Positions 1 to 8,516 of a DNA stretch of 64,000 nt are shown here, one piece after another (position 1 is the first letter of the stretch; every line of letters begins with the position of its first letter). Under the pieces are notes generated by a model, which worked only from the letters and a program-made list of their open reading frames with translations, was not told the origin of the DNA and ran no database searches. The stretch is from Pseudomonas sp. B21-040 (lineage in GTDB: Bacteria > Pseudomonadota > Gammaproteobacteria > Pseudomonadales > Pseudomonadaceae), in NCBI RefSeq assembly GCF_024748695.1, contig NZ_CP087176.1:4147501-4211500 (forward strand), in the 5' to 3' direction. The translations under genes and the position numbers were made by a program.

Positions 1-242
1 AACAGGATCACCAGAAACGGAATGCGCCGGAACACCTCGACGTACACCGTTACCGCCAGCCGGAACAACATCATCCAATTGCTGGTGGTACTGCGGATCA
101 CCGTGATTGCAAAACCGGCGACAGCCCCCACTGAACAGCCGATCACGGTCATCATCAGGGTCCTGCCCATTGCTTCCAGCACGAAGACAAGGGTGTACCA
201 GGTGAAGAATCGCGGGGCCTGGGAAATGATCAGATCGAACAT
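1..242 (-). CDS. Amino-acid ABC transporter permease, partial (C-terminus outside window)
   Basis: A minus-strand frame opens with ATG at 242-240 and stays open to the window edge, about 80 codons. It begins MFDLIISQAPRF and has two hydrophobic stretches, followed by VEVFRRIPFLVIL. That last segment matches the conserved segment after the first helices of HisM/GlnP-type inner-membrane permeases. The start overlaps the stop of the upstream permease as TGATG, so the two are translationally coupled. The pair would form the membrane channel for the binding protein at 984-1790. The ATPase gene is not visible and may lie beyond position 1. Family assignment is firm; substrate is unknown. Confidence 0.8.
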   Translation of the reverse strand, partial: MFDLIISQAPRFFTWYTLVFVLEAMGRTLMMTVIGCSVGAVAGFAITVIRSTTSNWMMLFRLAVTVYVEVFRRIPFLVIL

Positions 243-916
243 CAGAACACCTTGATTTTTGCGCGAAACAGGTGACGGCCAACCAGCCCCAAAGCAATCG
301 ACGCAATAAAGGTCAATGCCACGTAAATCGCCGCCACCACCGAGAAGGTTTCAATGGTTCGCAGGTTGGCGGTCGAAATGTTAATGGCCCGGCCGGTCAG
401 TTCCTCGACACCGAAAATGGCCCCGAGAGAGCTGCCCAGCACTAGCCACACAAAGAAGTTGCACAGCGGTGCGTAAATGGTCTTGGCAATGTGCGGCAAG
501 ATCACATAGCGGACCGTTTGCAACCCGGACATGCCGAGGGTCACGGCGGTTTCGATCTCGGCCTTGCGCACTGACTCGACGCCGGAGCGCAAGATATCGG
601 TCAGGTACGCACCAGAGTTGAGCGTCAGACCTATCAGCACGGCCGTCATCGGCTCCAGCACGATGCCGACATCCGGCAACGCGTAGAACAGAAAGAAAAT
701 CTGCACCAGCGCCGGCGTGTTAGTGAACAGCGTGATGTAAACGCTGACCAAAGCGCGCAGCAGGCGCCCGCCATGCAGTTTGGCCATGGCACCCGCCAGA
801 CCGATGGCAGACCCGAGCCAAAAGGAAACAAACGCGATTTCCAGGGTCAGCACCGCCCCTTTCAACAGATAGGGCAGGTTCTGGATTACGTTGGAGAACT
901 GAAAGGTGTAGTCCAC
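242..916 (-). CDS. Amino-acid ABC transporter permease, HisM/GlnP family
   Basis: A 224-residue inner-membrane permease of the polar amino-acid uptake family, full length for the group. Hydrophobic helices lie near residues 15-45, 55-80, 85-110, 150-175 and 190-215. The cytoplasmic EAA loop (SGVESVRKAEIETAVTLGMS, about 112-131) is the surface that contacts the ATPase. The gene follows the binding-protein gene after a 67-bp gap and overlaps the next permease by one base (TGATG). With those genes it forms the uptake arm of the IclR-linked catabolic locus. The binding-protein family suggests an amino acid or amino-acid-like compound, but the substrate cannot be read from the permease. Confidence 0.9.
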   Translation of the reverse strand: MDYTFQFSNVIQNLPYLLKGAVLTLEIAFVSFWLGSAIGLAGAMAKLHGGRLLRALVSVYITLFTNTPALVQIFFLFYALPDVGIVLEPMTAVLIGLTLNSGAYLTDILRSGVESVRKAEIETAVTLGMSGLQTVRYVILPHIAKTIYAPLCNFFVWLVLGSSLGAIFGVEELTGRAINISTANLRTIETFSVVAAIYVALTFIASIALGLVGRHLFRAKIKVF

Positions 917-983
917 GAGGCTATCCGTCTTTTTTCGCCGACCCGCAGGCAGCCAACGGGCTGCCTACGAGTCATTGCAGGAG

Positions 984-1790
984 TTAGAAGTACGGGGTTG
1001 CTTCCACAGGCTTGAGCATCGGCGCACCGTATGCTTTCTGCCAAGCGGTATTGATGAAGCCGTTACTGTGCATTTCGAACAGCAGAACGTTCAGGTAGTC
1101 GCGCAGGCCGGCGCTGTTCTTCGCCACGCCGATGCAGTCATAACCCACAGAAATCGGGTCTTTGAGCACGCGCCATTTGACATCGGGGTAGTTCTTGGTG
1201 AAGTTCATGAAGAAATCAATGTTCTCCACGATCGCATCGCCACGACCTTGAGCCACCGCTCGCACCGTATCGGCAATGGTTTCAACCAACAGGACGTTGG
1301 ATTTTGGCAGCTCTTTTTTCAAGTAGTCGACCGACCAGTTCCCGCGCATGTTGACCAATTTGATATCCGGACTGTCGAGCTGTTTCCAGCTATCAACCTT
1401 GAGCTTGTCGGTGGTCAGTACGGCCATCGATTCGGTGTGCAGCGGCACAGTGAAATCGATCAGTTTGCCGCGCTCGGAGTTACGCGTGAGGGCACCAAGG
1501 GAAATGTCGATCCGGTCCGATTGCAGGAATGGTACTCGCTGAGCACTTTCGGTGGGCACGAACTCGACTTTAACGGAGAGATTGCGGGCGATTTCGTTAG
1601 CGGCATCAATATCGAAGCCCACCAATTCGTTTTTATCGTTATAGGAACTCATCGGCGGAAAGTTCGGGTTAACCCCAACGCGCAAGGTACCGCTCTGAAT
1701 GATCGAATCGAGGCTGCGTGCTTGCACCGCGCCAGAGACGGCCACCGCGACAACAGCCAGCGAGAGAATGACAGCTTTCAATTTCAGCAT
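984..1790 (-). CDS. Periplasmic amino-acid-type ABC substrate-binding protein
   Basis: Bacterial solute-binding protein family 3, 268 residues. I chose the ATG at 1790 because AGGAG lies 6 nt upstream and the protein then starts with a classical signal peptide (MLKLKAVILSLAVVAVAVSG, cleavage near residue 24). The mature part begins SLDSIIQSGTLRVGVNPNFP and continues with the family motif VGFDIDAANEIA. The protein would capture the substrate in the periplasm and hand it to the permeases at 1-916. A copy of the locus operator motif lies about 100 bp upstream (1886-1912), which ties transporter expression to the IclR regulator. Ligand unknown. Confidence 0.9.
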   Translation of the reverse strand: MLKLKAVILSLAVVAVAVSGAVQARSLDSIIQSGTLRVGVNPNFPPMSSYNDKNELVGFDIDAANEIARNLSVKVEFVPTESAQRVPFLQSDRIDISLGALTRNSERGKLIDFTVPLHTESMAVLTTDKLKVDSWKQLDSPDIKLVNMRGNWSVDYLKKELPKSNVLLVETIADTVRAVAQGRGDAIVENIDFFMNFTKNYPDVKWRVLKDPISVGYDCIGVAKNSAGLRDYLNVLLFEMHSNGFINTAWQKAYGAPMLKPVEATPYF

Positions 1791-1885
1791 GTGAAACTCC
1801 TGATTTGGAGGGCAGGCGACGCCAGCGCAGGCTGGAATCTCAATGTCTGACTTCGCCGCATACATGTCAATATCTTTACGCGCAA

Positions 1886-1912
1886 TGCGAACATTTTATG
1901 TCATTGCGCACA
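1886..1912 (+). promoter_or_regulatory. Operator motif, copy A (upstream of transporter genes)
   Basis: TGCGAACA, 11 bases, then TGCGCACA. It lies between the SDR stop (1933) and the binding-protein start (1790). The same arrangement, with the same 11-base spacing, is found at 2965-2991 and 9948-9974. Inference: binding site for the IclR protein encoded at 3102-3896. Confidence 0.65.
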
Positions 1913-1932
1913 TTCTGATAGCAATAATTCAC

Positions 1933-2700
1933 TTAACGAACGTAGCTGGCACCATTCACATCCAGAGTTGCACCGCTCAGGTGCCTGGAGCGACCGCTGG
2001 CCAAAAACGCTACCAAGGCCGCAATGTCACTGGGTGGCACCCACTCGCCCATGGCCAACTGAGCAGTAACACCCGCCTCGCCGCCCTGGGTCTGAGCAAA
2101 CGACTCAGACATCTGTGTACGAACCACGCCAGGCGCCACGATGTAGGCGAGGATGCCCTGCTTGGCATACGCCCGCGCCACAGTCTGGGTCATCGAGCGC
2201 ACGGCGGCTTTCGACGCAGCGTAGGCAATAGTGTCCGGGTTGGTCACACCGCGCTGGGCTGCCCAACTGGAAATGGTGATCAGGATGCCGCCACCATTGG
2301 CCTGAAAGTGCTTCACCGCACGCCGGATCAAGCGCGCCGGGGCTAGAACATTGACGCCAAGGGTTTCCTCCCAGACGCTATCCCAAGTCTCATCATCGGC
2401 TGCCAAGCCACCGTGCCAGCGCATGATCGCCGCATTATTGACAAAGCCATCGATGCGCCCCTGCCAGGCTTGCGCCTGATCCCACAGACGTTCAACAGCG
2501 GCAAGGTCATGCAAATCAGCCTGTATAAACAGCTTGTTCTCTGCAGCCACATCGGCCAGTGCCTGTTCAGCACCTTCACGATCACTGCCGTAATGCGCTA
2601 TGACTCGTGCGCCCGCCTCACCCAAGGCTGTGGCAATAGCCGCTCCGATACCTTTGGATGCGCCGGTTACAAGCAACGTCTTACCCTTCAACTCAAACAT
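1933..2700 (-). CDS. SDR-family NAD(P)-dependent oxidoreductase
   Basis: Classical short-chain dehydrogenase/reductase, 255 residues. I prefer the ATG at 2700 over the in-frame ATG at 2712, because GGAG sits 6 nt upstream and the protein then starts directly at MFELKGKTLLVTGASKGIG. Visible motifs are the TGASKGIG cofactor loop, NNAA, the SSW serine and YAASK, so the catalytic Ser-Tyr-Lys set is intact. It ends with the common LDVNGA segment. In this locus it probably oxidises a hydroxy intermediate or reduces a keto one. It lies between the transporter and the IclR gene, and one operator copy (2965-2991) lies upstream. Substrate unknown. Confidence 0.88.
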   Translation of the reverse strand: MFELKGKTLLVTGASKGIGAAIATALGEAGARVIAHYGSDREGAEQALADVAAENKLFIQADLHDLAAVERLWDQAQAWQGRIDGFVNNAAIMRWHGGLAADDETWDSVWEETLGVNVLAPARLIRRAVKHFQANGGGILITISSWAAQRGVTNPDTIAYAASKAAVRSMTQTVARAYAKQGILAYIVAPGVVRTQMSESFAQTQGGEAGVTAQLAMGEWVPPSDIAALVAFLASGRSRHLSGATLDVNGASYVR

Positions 2701-3101
2701 TGGATACTCCATGAATTAGCCCGGGCATTGACGGTGCCAATACGCGGGCGAAGGTTGACTGGCCGAATTACCGACCGCCGATACACAGATCAAATAACGC
2801 GCTGCCGTTATGGGCATGCCAACGTCGAGACAGAGCCCAAAGGGCGAGCGGAGGCGCGGGCCATGAGCCTCGCGAAGGTGATTTATGCACAGTTGAATGC
2901 ATGGCTACGGCTCCATCATTTAGTGTTTTTTATTTTCGATGTAGACGTTAACTTATCGCACAATTGTGCGCATTGCAAACTTCTGTTCGCAATATTTTCA
3001 AAGGATTTTTCACAGAGCCGGGAGACGATTTTCGGGCAAAAAAAATCGCGCCCGATCAACGATCAGAGCGCGAAAAATCGCGAAACCGGCTGAGGTGAGG
3101 T
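2701..3101. other. Intergenic region with no gene; carries operator copy B
   Basis: About 400 bp between the SDR start and the IclR stop. The only structured signal I see is the operator-like pair at 2965-2991 and nearby AT-rich sequence. Open frames across it (for example 2413-3093 plus) are antisense to the SDR gene and look non-coding. The long leader may hold the SDR promoter. Confidence 0.6.
2965..2991 (-). promoter_or_regulatory. Operator motif, copy B (upstream of SDR gene)
   Basis: On the minus strand it reads TGCGAACA, 11 bases, TGCGCACA, identical in both half sites to copy A. It lies about 270 bp upstream of the SDR start and just 3' of the IclR gene. Confidence 0.65.
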
Positions 3102-3896
3102 TTAGCCCTGGAGCGCTTGCGTGATGTTTTTTGAAGCCTCCAGCAATTCGGTCAAAATCCGCGTACTCATGTCCTGCAAGGTCACGCGCTCGGTGGGGCA
3201 AGGGACGTTAAGTGCCGCCACAACCTTGCCATCACGATCACGTATGGGCACTGATATCGAGCGCAGACTGATCTCCAGTTCCTGATCGACAATCGACCAG
3301 CCCCGCAAGCGGGTTTCATTGATCAATTCGCGCAGCTTCACCTTGGAGGTCACGGTGTGCTGGGTGAATTTAGTCAGCGTGGTTTTGTCCAGGTATTCCT
3401 GCAACTCAGCCTCTGGAAGCGCCGCCAACAGCACTCGCCCGGTCGAAACGCTGTGCGCCGCCGAGCGACTGCCAATCGAGATACTAATATTGACAACCCG
3501 CGTCGAGTTGGCCCGAGCCACATAAATCACGGCGTCTCCGTCCAGCACGGCCGCGAAGCAGGATTCTTGCAGACGATCGGACAAAGCACTCATGATCGGC
3601 TGGGCTACGTCCCAAATATTCATCGAGGACAAGGCTGAAAAGCCAATCTCGAGAATTTTCGGTTTAAGGCTAAAAAATTTGCCATCGCTTTCAGCGTAAC
3701 CTTCACGCACCAGGGTCAGCAGAAAACGTCGTGCAGTCGCTCGGCTCATGCCGCTCGCTTCCGCGACCTCACTGAGGGTGCGGCGTGGTGTATGTCGGGT
3801 GAAGGTCTTGATGACTTCGAGGCCGCGAGCGAAAGAACCCACATAATCGCGATCACGGTTCTCAAGGTCGTCGATTGGTGATTCTGATTCGAGCAT
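3102..3896 (-). CDS. IclR-family transcriptional regulator
   Basis: About 264 residues from ATG at 3896; a GTG at 3905 would add three. AAAGG lies 8 nt before the ATG. Residues near 20-80 form the winged helix-turn-helix (RTLSEVAEASGMSRATARRF). The rest is the effector-binding domain, with SVSTGRVLLAALPE and SISVPIRDRDGKVVAALNV, close in style to PcaR/PobR-type activators. It sits in the middle of the locus, downstream of the aldehyde dehydrogenase, with an operator-like inverted repeat immediately upstream. It therefore probably controls itself and the promoters carrying the TGCGAACW-N11-TGCGCACA motif. Effector unknown, presumably a pathway intermediate. Confidence 0.92.
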   Translation of the reverse strand: MLESESPIDDLENRDRDYVGSFARGLEVIKTFTRHTPRRTLSEVAEASGMSRATARRFLLTLVREGYAESDGKFFSLKPKILEIGFSALSSMNIWDVAQPIMSALSDRLQESCFAAVLDGDAVIYVARANSTRVVNISISIGSRSAAHSVSTGRVLLAALPEAELQEYLDKTTLTKFTQHTVTSKVKLRELINETRLRGWSIVDQELEISLRSISVPIRDRDGKVVAALNVPCPTERVTLQDMSTRILTELLEASKNITQALQG

Positions 3897-3921
3897 TTTG
3901 GACACCTTTCCTTAAGAATTC

Positions 3922-3938
3922 TGTGCGACATGCGCACA
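3922..3938. promoter_or_regulatory. Operator-like inverted repeat C at the IclR promoter
   Basis: TGTGCG, 5 bases, CGCACA. It contains one perfect TGCGCACA half site (3931-3938) and is followed by GAAGTTT, the same bases found in the spacer of copy B. It lacks the second half site at the usual spacing. It sits 26 bp before the IclR start, so autoregulation is likely. Confidence 0.5.
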
Positions 3939-3958
3939 GAAGTTTAGTTAGGAATATA

Positions 3959-5416
3959 TCAGCTCACCTGTGCAACGCATACGTATTTTAGCTCAGTGAA
4001 CTCTTCGATGGCGTGATGAGAGCCTTCGCGACCGATGCCTGACGATTTCACCCCGCCGAAGGGCGCACCTTCATAAGAGGTAGCACCGGTGTTGACCCCG
4101 ACGATGCCGACCTCAAGCGCTTCGCTGACCCGCCACACCCTGGCGTTGTCGCGCGTGAAAAAGTATGCCGCCAGGCCGAACTCAGTGTCATTGGCAGCCG
4201 CGATCACTTCAGCTTCGGTTTCAAAGCGGAACACCGGAGCCACGGGACCGAAGGTTTCTTCCACAGCAATGCGCATATTGGCCGTCACATCCGCGAGTAC
4301 CGTTGGCTCAAAAAACGTCTTGCCCAAGGCATGACGACGACCGCCAGTGACGATGCGGGCGCCCTGCGCAATTGCGTCATCTATATGTTGCTGAACTTTC
4401 TGCACTGCCGCTTCGTCGATCAACGGCCCTTGCTGTACGCCTTCAACCTGGCCGTCTCCGACTTTGAGCGACGCGACTGCCGCGGCAAAACGCTCCAGAA
4501 AGCGATCATGAATGCCGCTCTGCACATAGATGCGGTTGGCACAGACACAGGTCTGACCCATGTTACGAAACTTCGAAGCAATGGCGCCGGTAACAGCAAC
4601 ATCGATATCGGCATCATCAAAAATGATCAACGGCGCGTTGCCGCCCAGTTCCAGTGCAACTTTCTTAATGGTCCCGGCAGCCTTGGCCATCAGTGAACGG
4701 CCGACTTCGGTCGAGCCAGTGAAGGTCACTTTGCGCACCAGGGGATGGGTCGACAATTCGTCGCCCACTTCCCCGGCTGCGCCGGTCACCACGCTGAACA
4801 CTCCGGCTGGCAACCCAGCGCGGTGGCCCAGCTCCGCCAGTGCTAATGCCGAGAACGGCGTGGCGCTGGCCGGCTTGAGGACCATGCTGCAACCGGCCGC
4901 AATCGCCGGGCCAGCCTTGCGCGGAATCATCGCCATCGGGAAGTTCCACGGTGTTATCGCCGCACACACGCCGATCGGCTGACGCAATACCAGCATGCGC
5001 TGGCCCTGCTGCGGCGCGGGAAGAATTTCGCCATAAACACGCTTTGCTTCTTCAGCGAACCACTCGAAAAAAGCAGCACCATACAGGATCTCGCCCTTGG
5101 CTTCGGCCAAAGGTTTGCCTTGCTCTGCGGTGAGGATCAGCGCCAGGTCGTCGGCGTTTTCCACGATCAAGTCATACCAACGCTTGACTATCCGGGCCCG
5201 TTCGCCAGCCGGGCGCGCCGCCCACAACCGGAATGCGTCCTCGGCGCCTTCAATGGCCTCGATAGTCTGTGCACGCCCCGCCTTCGGAACCCGCCCGACC
5301 AACTCTCCAGTACTCGGGTTAGTCACCTCAATCCAACCGCAACCGGGCGGAACCGACCACACACCATTGACGAAGATCGCTTGCTTGAGCAGTGAAGGGT
5401 CTTTCAAGTTCAGCAT
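3959..5416 (-). CDS. NAD(P)-dependent aldehyde dehydrogenase, succinate-semialdehyde dehydrogenase type
   Basis: 485 residues from the ATG at 5416, which follows GAGGAAACAAATC; the longer frame to 5491 lacks a matching ribosome site. It resembles GabD throughout: PWNFPMAMIPRK near the cofactor site, the GSTEVGR nucleotide-binding loop, the catalytic glutamate in LELGGNAP and the catalytic cysteine in GQTCVCANR. It ends with PFGGVKSSGIGREGS. It is transcribed divergently from the aminotransferase at 5530. The pair fits the classic order in which an omega-amino acid is transaminated to a semialdehyde and then oxidised to a diacid. The exact aldehyde is unknown, since GabD-like enzymes take several semialdehydes. 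Confidence 0.9.
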   Translation of the reverse strand: MLNLKDPSLLKQAIFVNGVWSVPPGCGWIEVTNPSTGELVGRVPKAGRAQTIEAIEGAEDAFRLWAARPAGERARIVKRWYDLIVENADDLALILTAEQGKPLAEAKGEILYGAAFFEWFAEEAKRVYGEILPAPQQGQRMLVLRQPIGVCAAITPWNFPMAMIPRKAGPAIAAGCSMVLKPASATPFSALALAELGHRAGLPAGVFSVVTGAAGEVGDELSTHPLVRKVTFTGSTEVGRSLMAKAAGTIKKVALELGGNAPLIIFDDADIDVAVTGAIASKFRNMGQTCVCANRIYVQSGIHDRFLERFAAAVASLKVGDGQVEGVQQGPLIDEAAVQKVQQHIDDAIAQGARIVTGGRRHALGKTFFEPTVLADVTANMRIAVEETFGPVAPVFRFETEAEVIAAANDTEFGLAAYFFTRDNARVWRVSEALEVGIVGVNTGATSYEGAPFGGVKSSGIGREGSHHAIEEFTELKYVCVAQVS

Positions 5417-5454
5417 GATTTGTTTCCTCGTTGCGGGATTAAGGTGTACATTTA

Positions 5455-5490
5455 TGTTCGCACAACGCCCATAACACCGCAATGCGCACA
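5455..5490. promoter_or_regulatory. Diverged operator half sites D between two divergent genes
   Basis: TGTTCGCA (5455-5462) and TGCGCACA (5483-5490) are the two half sites of the locus motif, but they face apart and their starts are 28 bp apart instead of 19. They lie in the 113-bp region between the divergent aldehyde dehydrogenase and aminotransferase starts, where one regulator could serve both directions. Confidence 0.45.
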
Positions 5491-5529
5491 AACCATCAAC
5501 CGAAAACTAAGTTCGCAACAGGAGAGACC

Positions 5530-6933
5530 ATGGATTCACATACTCCATCGACCGATCTGCATGACTTGGACCGGCGTTATTTTCTGCACCCGTTCACCGC
5601 ACTTGCCGAGCATGAACGCAATGGCCCGTTGGTGATGGTCAAGGGCGAAGGTGTCTGGCTGGAAGACACCAGCGGCCGGCGCTACATCGATTCCATGGCA
5701 GGCCTCTGGTGCGTCAACGTCGGCTACGGTCGCCGGGAAATCGCCGACACTCTGCACGCCCAGGCGATGCGGCTGCCCTACTATCACTCGTTCTCATCGA
5801 TGGCAACCGACACGCCGATATTGCTCGCCGAGAAATTGATCAAACTCTCGCCAGTGCCGATGTCCAAGGTGTTCTTCGGCAACTCCGGCTCCGACGCCAA
5901 CGACACACAGGTCAAACTGGTCTGGTACTACAACAATGCTCGAGGATTGCCGCAGAAGAAAAAAATCATTGCGCGCAATCGCGGATACCACGGCGTCACC
6001 ATGGTGGCTACTGGCCTGACCGGCTTGCCGGGGATGCATGCTGGCTTCGATCTGCCACTGCCCTTTATCCGCCATACCACTGCGCCGCACCGGTTGTGGC
6101 AAGCCGAACCCGGTCAAAGCGATGCGGCATTCGTCGCACGCCTGGCCGCTGACCTGGAAAGCCTGATCCTCGCCGAAGGCCCGGACACCGTGGCAGCGAT
6201 GATCATGGAGCCAGTGATGGGCGCCGGCGGAGTGATCGTCCCGCCACCCGGCTACTACGCCGCGATGCAAGCGGTGCTGGATAAATACGACGTGCTGCTG
6301 ATCGCTGACGAAGTGATATGCGGTTTCGGTCGCCTGGGAACCCAGTTCGGCAGCGAAAAAATGGGCATGCGTCCTGACCTGATGACGGTTGCCAAAGGCA
6401 TTACCTCGGCTTACGTGCCATTGTCGGCGTGCATAATTTCCGAAAAAATCTGGCAAGGCCTGTTGCTCGGTGGCGAAAAGTATGGCGCATTCGCCCACGG
6501 CTACACCTACAGCGCTCACCCACTGGCCGCCGCCGTTGCGCTGACCAACCTGCAGATCATCGAAGACGAAGGCCTGGTCGCCCAAGCCGGCGCGCGCGGC
6601 GAACTGATGCATCGTTTGTTGCGCGACGCTTTCGCCGATCATCCGGCGGTGGGCGAGATACGCGGCGTCGGGCTGATGGGAGCGGTCGAGTTTGTTGCTC
6701 TTCGCGATCCAGCCACGCCATTCGACCCTTCGCTGAAGGTCGCAGCACGGATCGCCCGCGCCGCGCTCGAAGAAGGCCTCATAACCCGCGCGTTGCCCCA
6801 AGGCGATTCGATCTCGTTTTCGCCGCCGTTCGTGATCAGCGAAGACGAAGTGGTCGAAATGGTCGCGCGCGCACGACGCGCCGTGGACAAGGTGTTCACC
6901 CAACTGCACGCCGAGGGTCACTGGAAAGGCTGA
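5530..6933 (+). CDS. Class III (omega-amino acid) aminotransferase
   Basis: 467 residues from the ATG at 5530, which is preceded by CAGGAGAGACC. It is a PLP enzyme of the omega-aminotransferase group: SMAGLWCVNVGYGR near residue 55, FFGNSGSDANDTQVK, the DEVICGFGR aspartate that binds the pyridine nitrogen, and the Schiff-base lysine in TVAKGIT. Closest in style are putrescine- or beta-alanine-pyruvate aminotransferases such as SpuC. Expected reaction: transfer of a terminal amino group to a keto acid, producing a semialdehyde for the adjacent dehydrogenase. It converges on gcvPB, with a hairpin between them. The donor amine is not predictable from sequence. Confidence 0.9.
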   Translation: MDSHTPSTDLHDLDRRYFLHPFTALAEHERNGPLVMVKGEGVWLEDTSGRRYIDSMAGLWCVNVGYGRREIADTLHAQAMRLPYYHSFSSMATDTPILLAEKLIKLSPVPMSKVFFGNSGSDANDTQVKLVWYYNNARGLPQKKKIIARNRGYHGVTMVATGLTGLPGMHAGFDLPLPFIRHTTAPHRLWQAEPGQSDAAFVARLAADLESLILAEGPDTVAAMIMEPVMGAGGVIVPPPGYYAAMQAVLDKYDVLLIADEVICGFGRLGTQFGSEKMGMRPDLMTVAKGITSAYVPLSACIISEKIWQGLLLGGEKYGAFAHGYTYSAHPLAAAVALTNLQIIEDEGLVAQAGARGELMHRLLRDAFADHPAVGEIRGVGLMGAVEFVALRDPATPFDPSLKVAARIARAALEEGLITRALPQGDSISFSPPFVISEDEVVEMVARARRAVDKVFTQLHAEGHWKG

Positions 6934-6944
6934 AACAGACGGTA

Positions 6945-6971
6945 GTCGCCGGCGCAGTGTGCGCCGGCGAC
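6945..6971. terminator. Hairpin between convergent genes
   Basis: Perfect 12-bp stem (GTCGCCGGCGCA / TGCGCCGGCGAC) with a 3-base loop, between the convergent stops of the aminotransferase and gcvPB. There is no clear T-run on either side, so it may be a bidirectional but weak terminator. Confidence 0.6.
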
Positions 6972-6977
6972 TAAACA

Positions 6978-8516
6978 CTACTGAGCGCCGGGGTGCTTAC
7001 GCTGGTAAGCGCGCCAAGTAGTAGCCCAGCGGGCCGGGTCTTCCAGAGGGCCGGTATCAAGACGACCGATCGGATGATTGTGCGGCGCAGTACGCACTAG
7101 TTCGGGGTTGTCGTAGGCTTCCTGGCACACTTGGGCCAGCACTGCGACCCAGTAATCGATGTCTTCCTTCGACCACATCTCGCCCGCTTCGGGGGTAAAC
7201 GGCTGGGCAATCACCCAAGGCTCATGAGCCAGCCAGAAGGCATCAACGCCGTAATCGACCATTCGGTTCTGCACGTCATAGGCACTGATACCGGTCTCCT
7301 GCGTCAGCACTTCGAGACTGTAGCGCGTCATCTCCAGCCGCCATGCCTTGATGTGCGGATGCGAACAAGTCACCCCACGAATCTGACTGAGTCTCTTGCC
7401 CATGTAGTTGTTGGCCAGCACCGACAAATCCGACGCCTCTGCGATCCCGTCAATGCCCATTGCCCGCACCCACGCGTAAGCCTTGATGATCTGCGGCAGG
7501 TTACCGAGGAACTCGCGCACCCGACCAATACCCAGCTCGCTGCCCGCCTCCAGTCGAAACGCCCCCTGCTCTTCAACCAGCACAGGCCCCGGCAGATAAG
7601 GGATCAATTCGTCGCTGCAACCGTAGGCGCCCACGGCCGGCCCGCCACCGCCCTTCGGTGCACCGAAGGTTTTGTGCAGCATGAACATGCAAGCATCGAA
7701 GCCTAGATCCCGCGCCCGAACCTTGCTCATCACACCGTTGAAATTCGCATGGTCGTAGAAGCACAGACCACCTGCCTCCTTCACCACGCGCACCCACTCA
7801 GCAATGTCAGGATTGTAGATACCCATGTCGTCCGGATTGTTGATCATCAATGCCGCCGTGCGCGACGAGACTGCCGCCTTGAGCGCTTCGAGGGACGGAT
7901 AGCCATTCTCCTCCAGCGGCAAAGTGATGATCTTGAACCCCGCCGTGGCCGCCGTCGCCGGATTGCACGGATGCGACTGGATCGAGGTGATGATCTCGTC
8001 GCGCGTCTCAAGTTCACCGCGTGCCGCGTGGTAGGCACGAGTCACGCACACGTGCAGAAACGCCGCATCGGCGCCACCAGCGGCCTGAAACACAAAGCGA
8101 TCCATACCCGACAATGCCCGAAGATTCAAATCCAGGTTGTGCATGATCTGCAACGAACCCTGCAAACTTGAATCAGGCTGACGCGGGTGCAACTGCGCGA
8201 CATCATCACGTGCGGTAATCGCTTCGTTGACACGTGCGTTGTACTTCATGGTGCAAGTGCCAAACAGGGAGATGCCCATCATCCCCAGGGTCTGTTGCGA
8301 CAAGTGCAGGTAGTGGCGCAACACATCGGGCTCGGACATTTCCGGCAGTTGTGGCATAACTTTTCGGCGCATCGACGCCGGTATTGCGCTCAGATCGCCG
8401 GGAACTTGGGCTACGGGAAACACTACGCCACGGCGCCCAGTGCGAGACAAGGTCATCACCACCGGCTCGTCCCACACGGCAGCCTGGAATCGGCGCAACT
8501 TGATGGATTCATTCAT
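6978..8516 (-). CDS. gcvPB: Glycine dehydrogenase (decarboxylating) subunit 2 homologue
   Basis: 512 residues, homologous to the PLP-carrying beta subunit of two-part P-proteins. Near the N-terminus it has GISLFGTCTMKYN. The PLP-lysine segment is HKTFGAPKGGGGPAVGAYG, and the C-terminal part of the fold is complete. Its start overlaps the stop of gcvPA by 8 bp, so the pair is coupled. In the glycine cleavage system the complex decarboxylates glycine and loads aminomethyl onto lipoyl-GcvH, but neither gcvT nor gcvH is nearby. It may therefore use a chromosomal GcvH or act on another amino acid. Family certain, reaction in this locus uncertain. Confidence 0.9.
   Translation of the reverse strand: MNESIKLRRFQAAVWDEPVVMTLSRTGRRGVVFPVAQVPGDLSAIPASMRRKVMPQLPEMSEPDVLRHYLHLSQQTLGMMGISLFGTCTMKYNARVNEAITARDDVAQLHPRQPDSSLQGSLQIMHNLDLNLRALSGMDRFVFQAAGGADAAFLHVCVTRAYHAARGELETRDEIITSIQSHPCNPATAATAGFKIITLPLEENGYPSLEALKAAVSSRTAALMINNPDDMGIYNPDIAEWVRVVKEAGGLCFYDHANFNGVMSKVRARDLGFDACMFMLHKTFGAPKGGGGPAVGAYGCSDELIPYLPGPVLVEEQGAFRLEAGSELGIGRVREFLGNLPQIIKAYAWVRAMGIDGIAEASDLSVLANNYMGKRLSQIRGVTCSHPHIKAWRLEMTRYSLEVLTQETGISAYDVQNRMVDYGVDAFWLAHEPWVIAQPFTPEAGEMWSKEDIDYWVAVLAQVCQEAYDNPELVRTAPHNHPIGRLDTGPLEDPARWATTWRAYQRKHPGAQ

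Noticed and set aside
5794..6978. 394-codon minus frame opposite the class III aminotransferase
   Set aside because: It mirrors a gene with complete catalytic motifs, has no family resemblance, and arises from GC-rich third positions.
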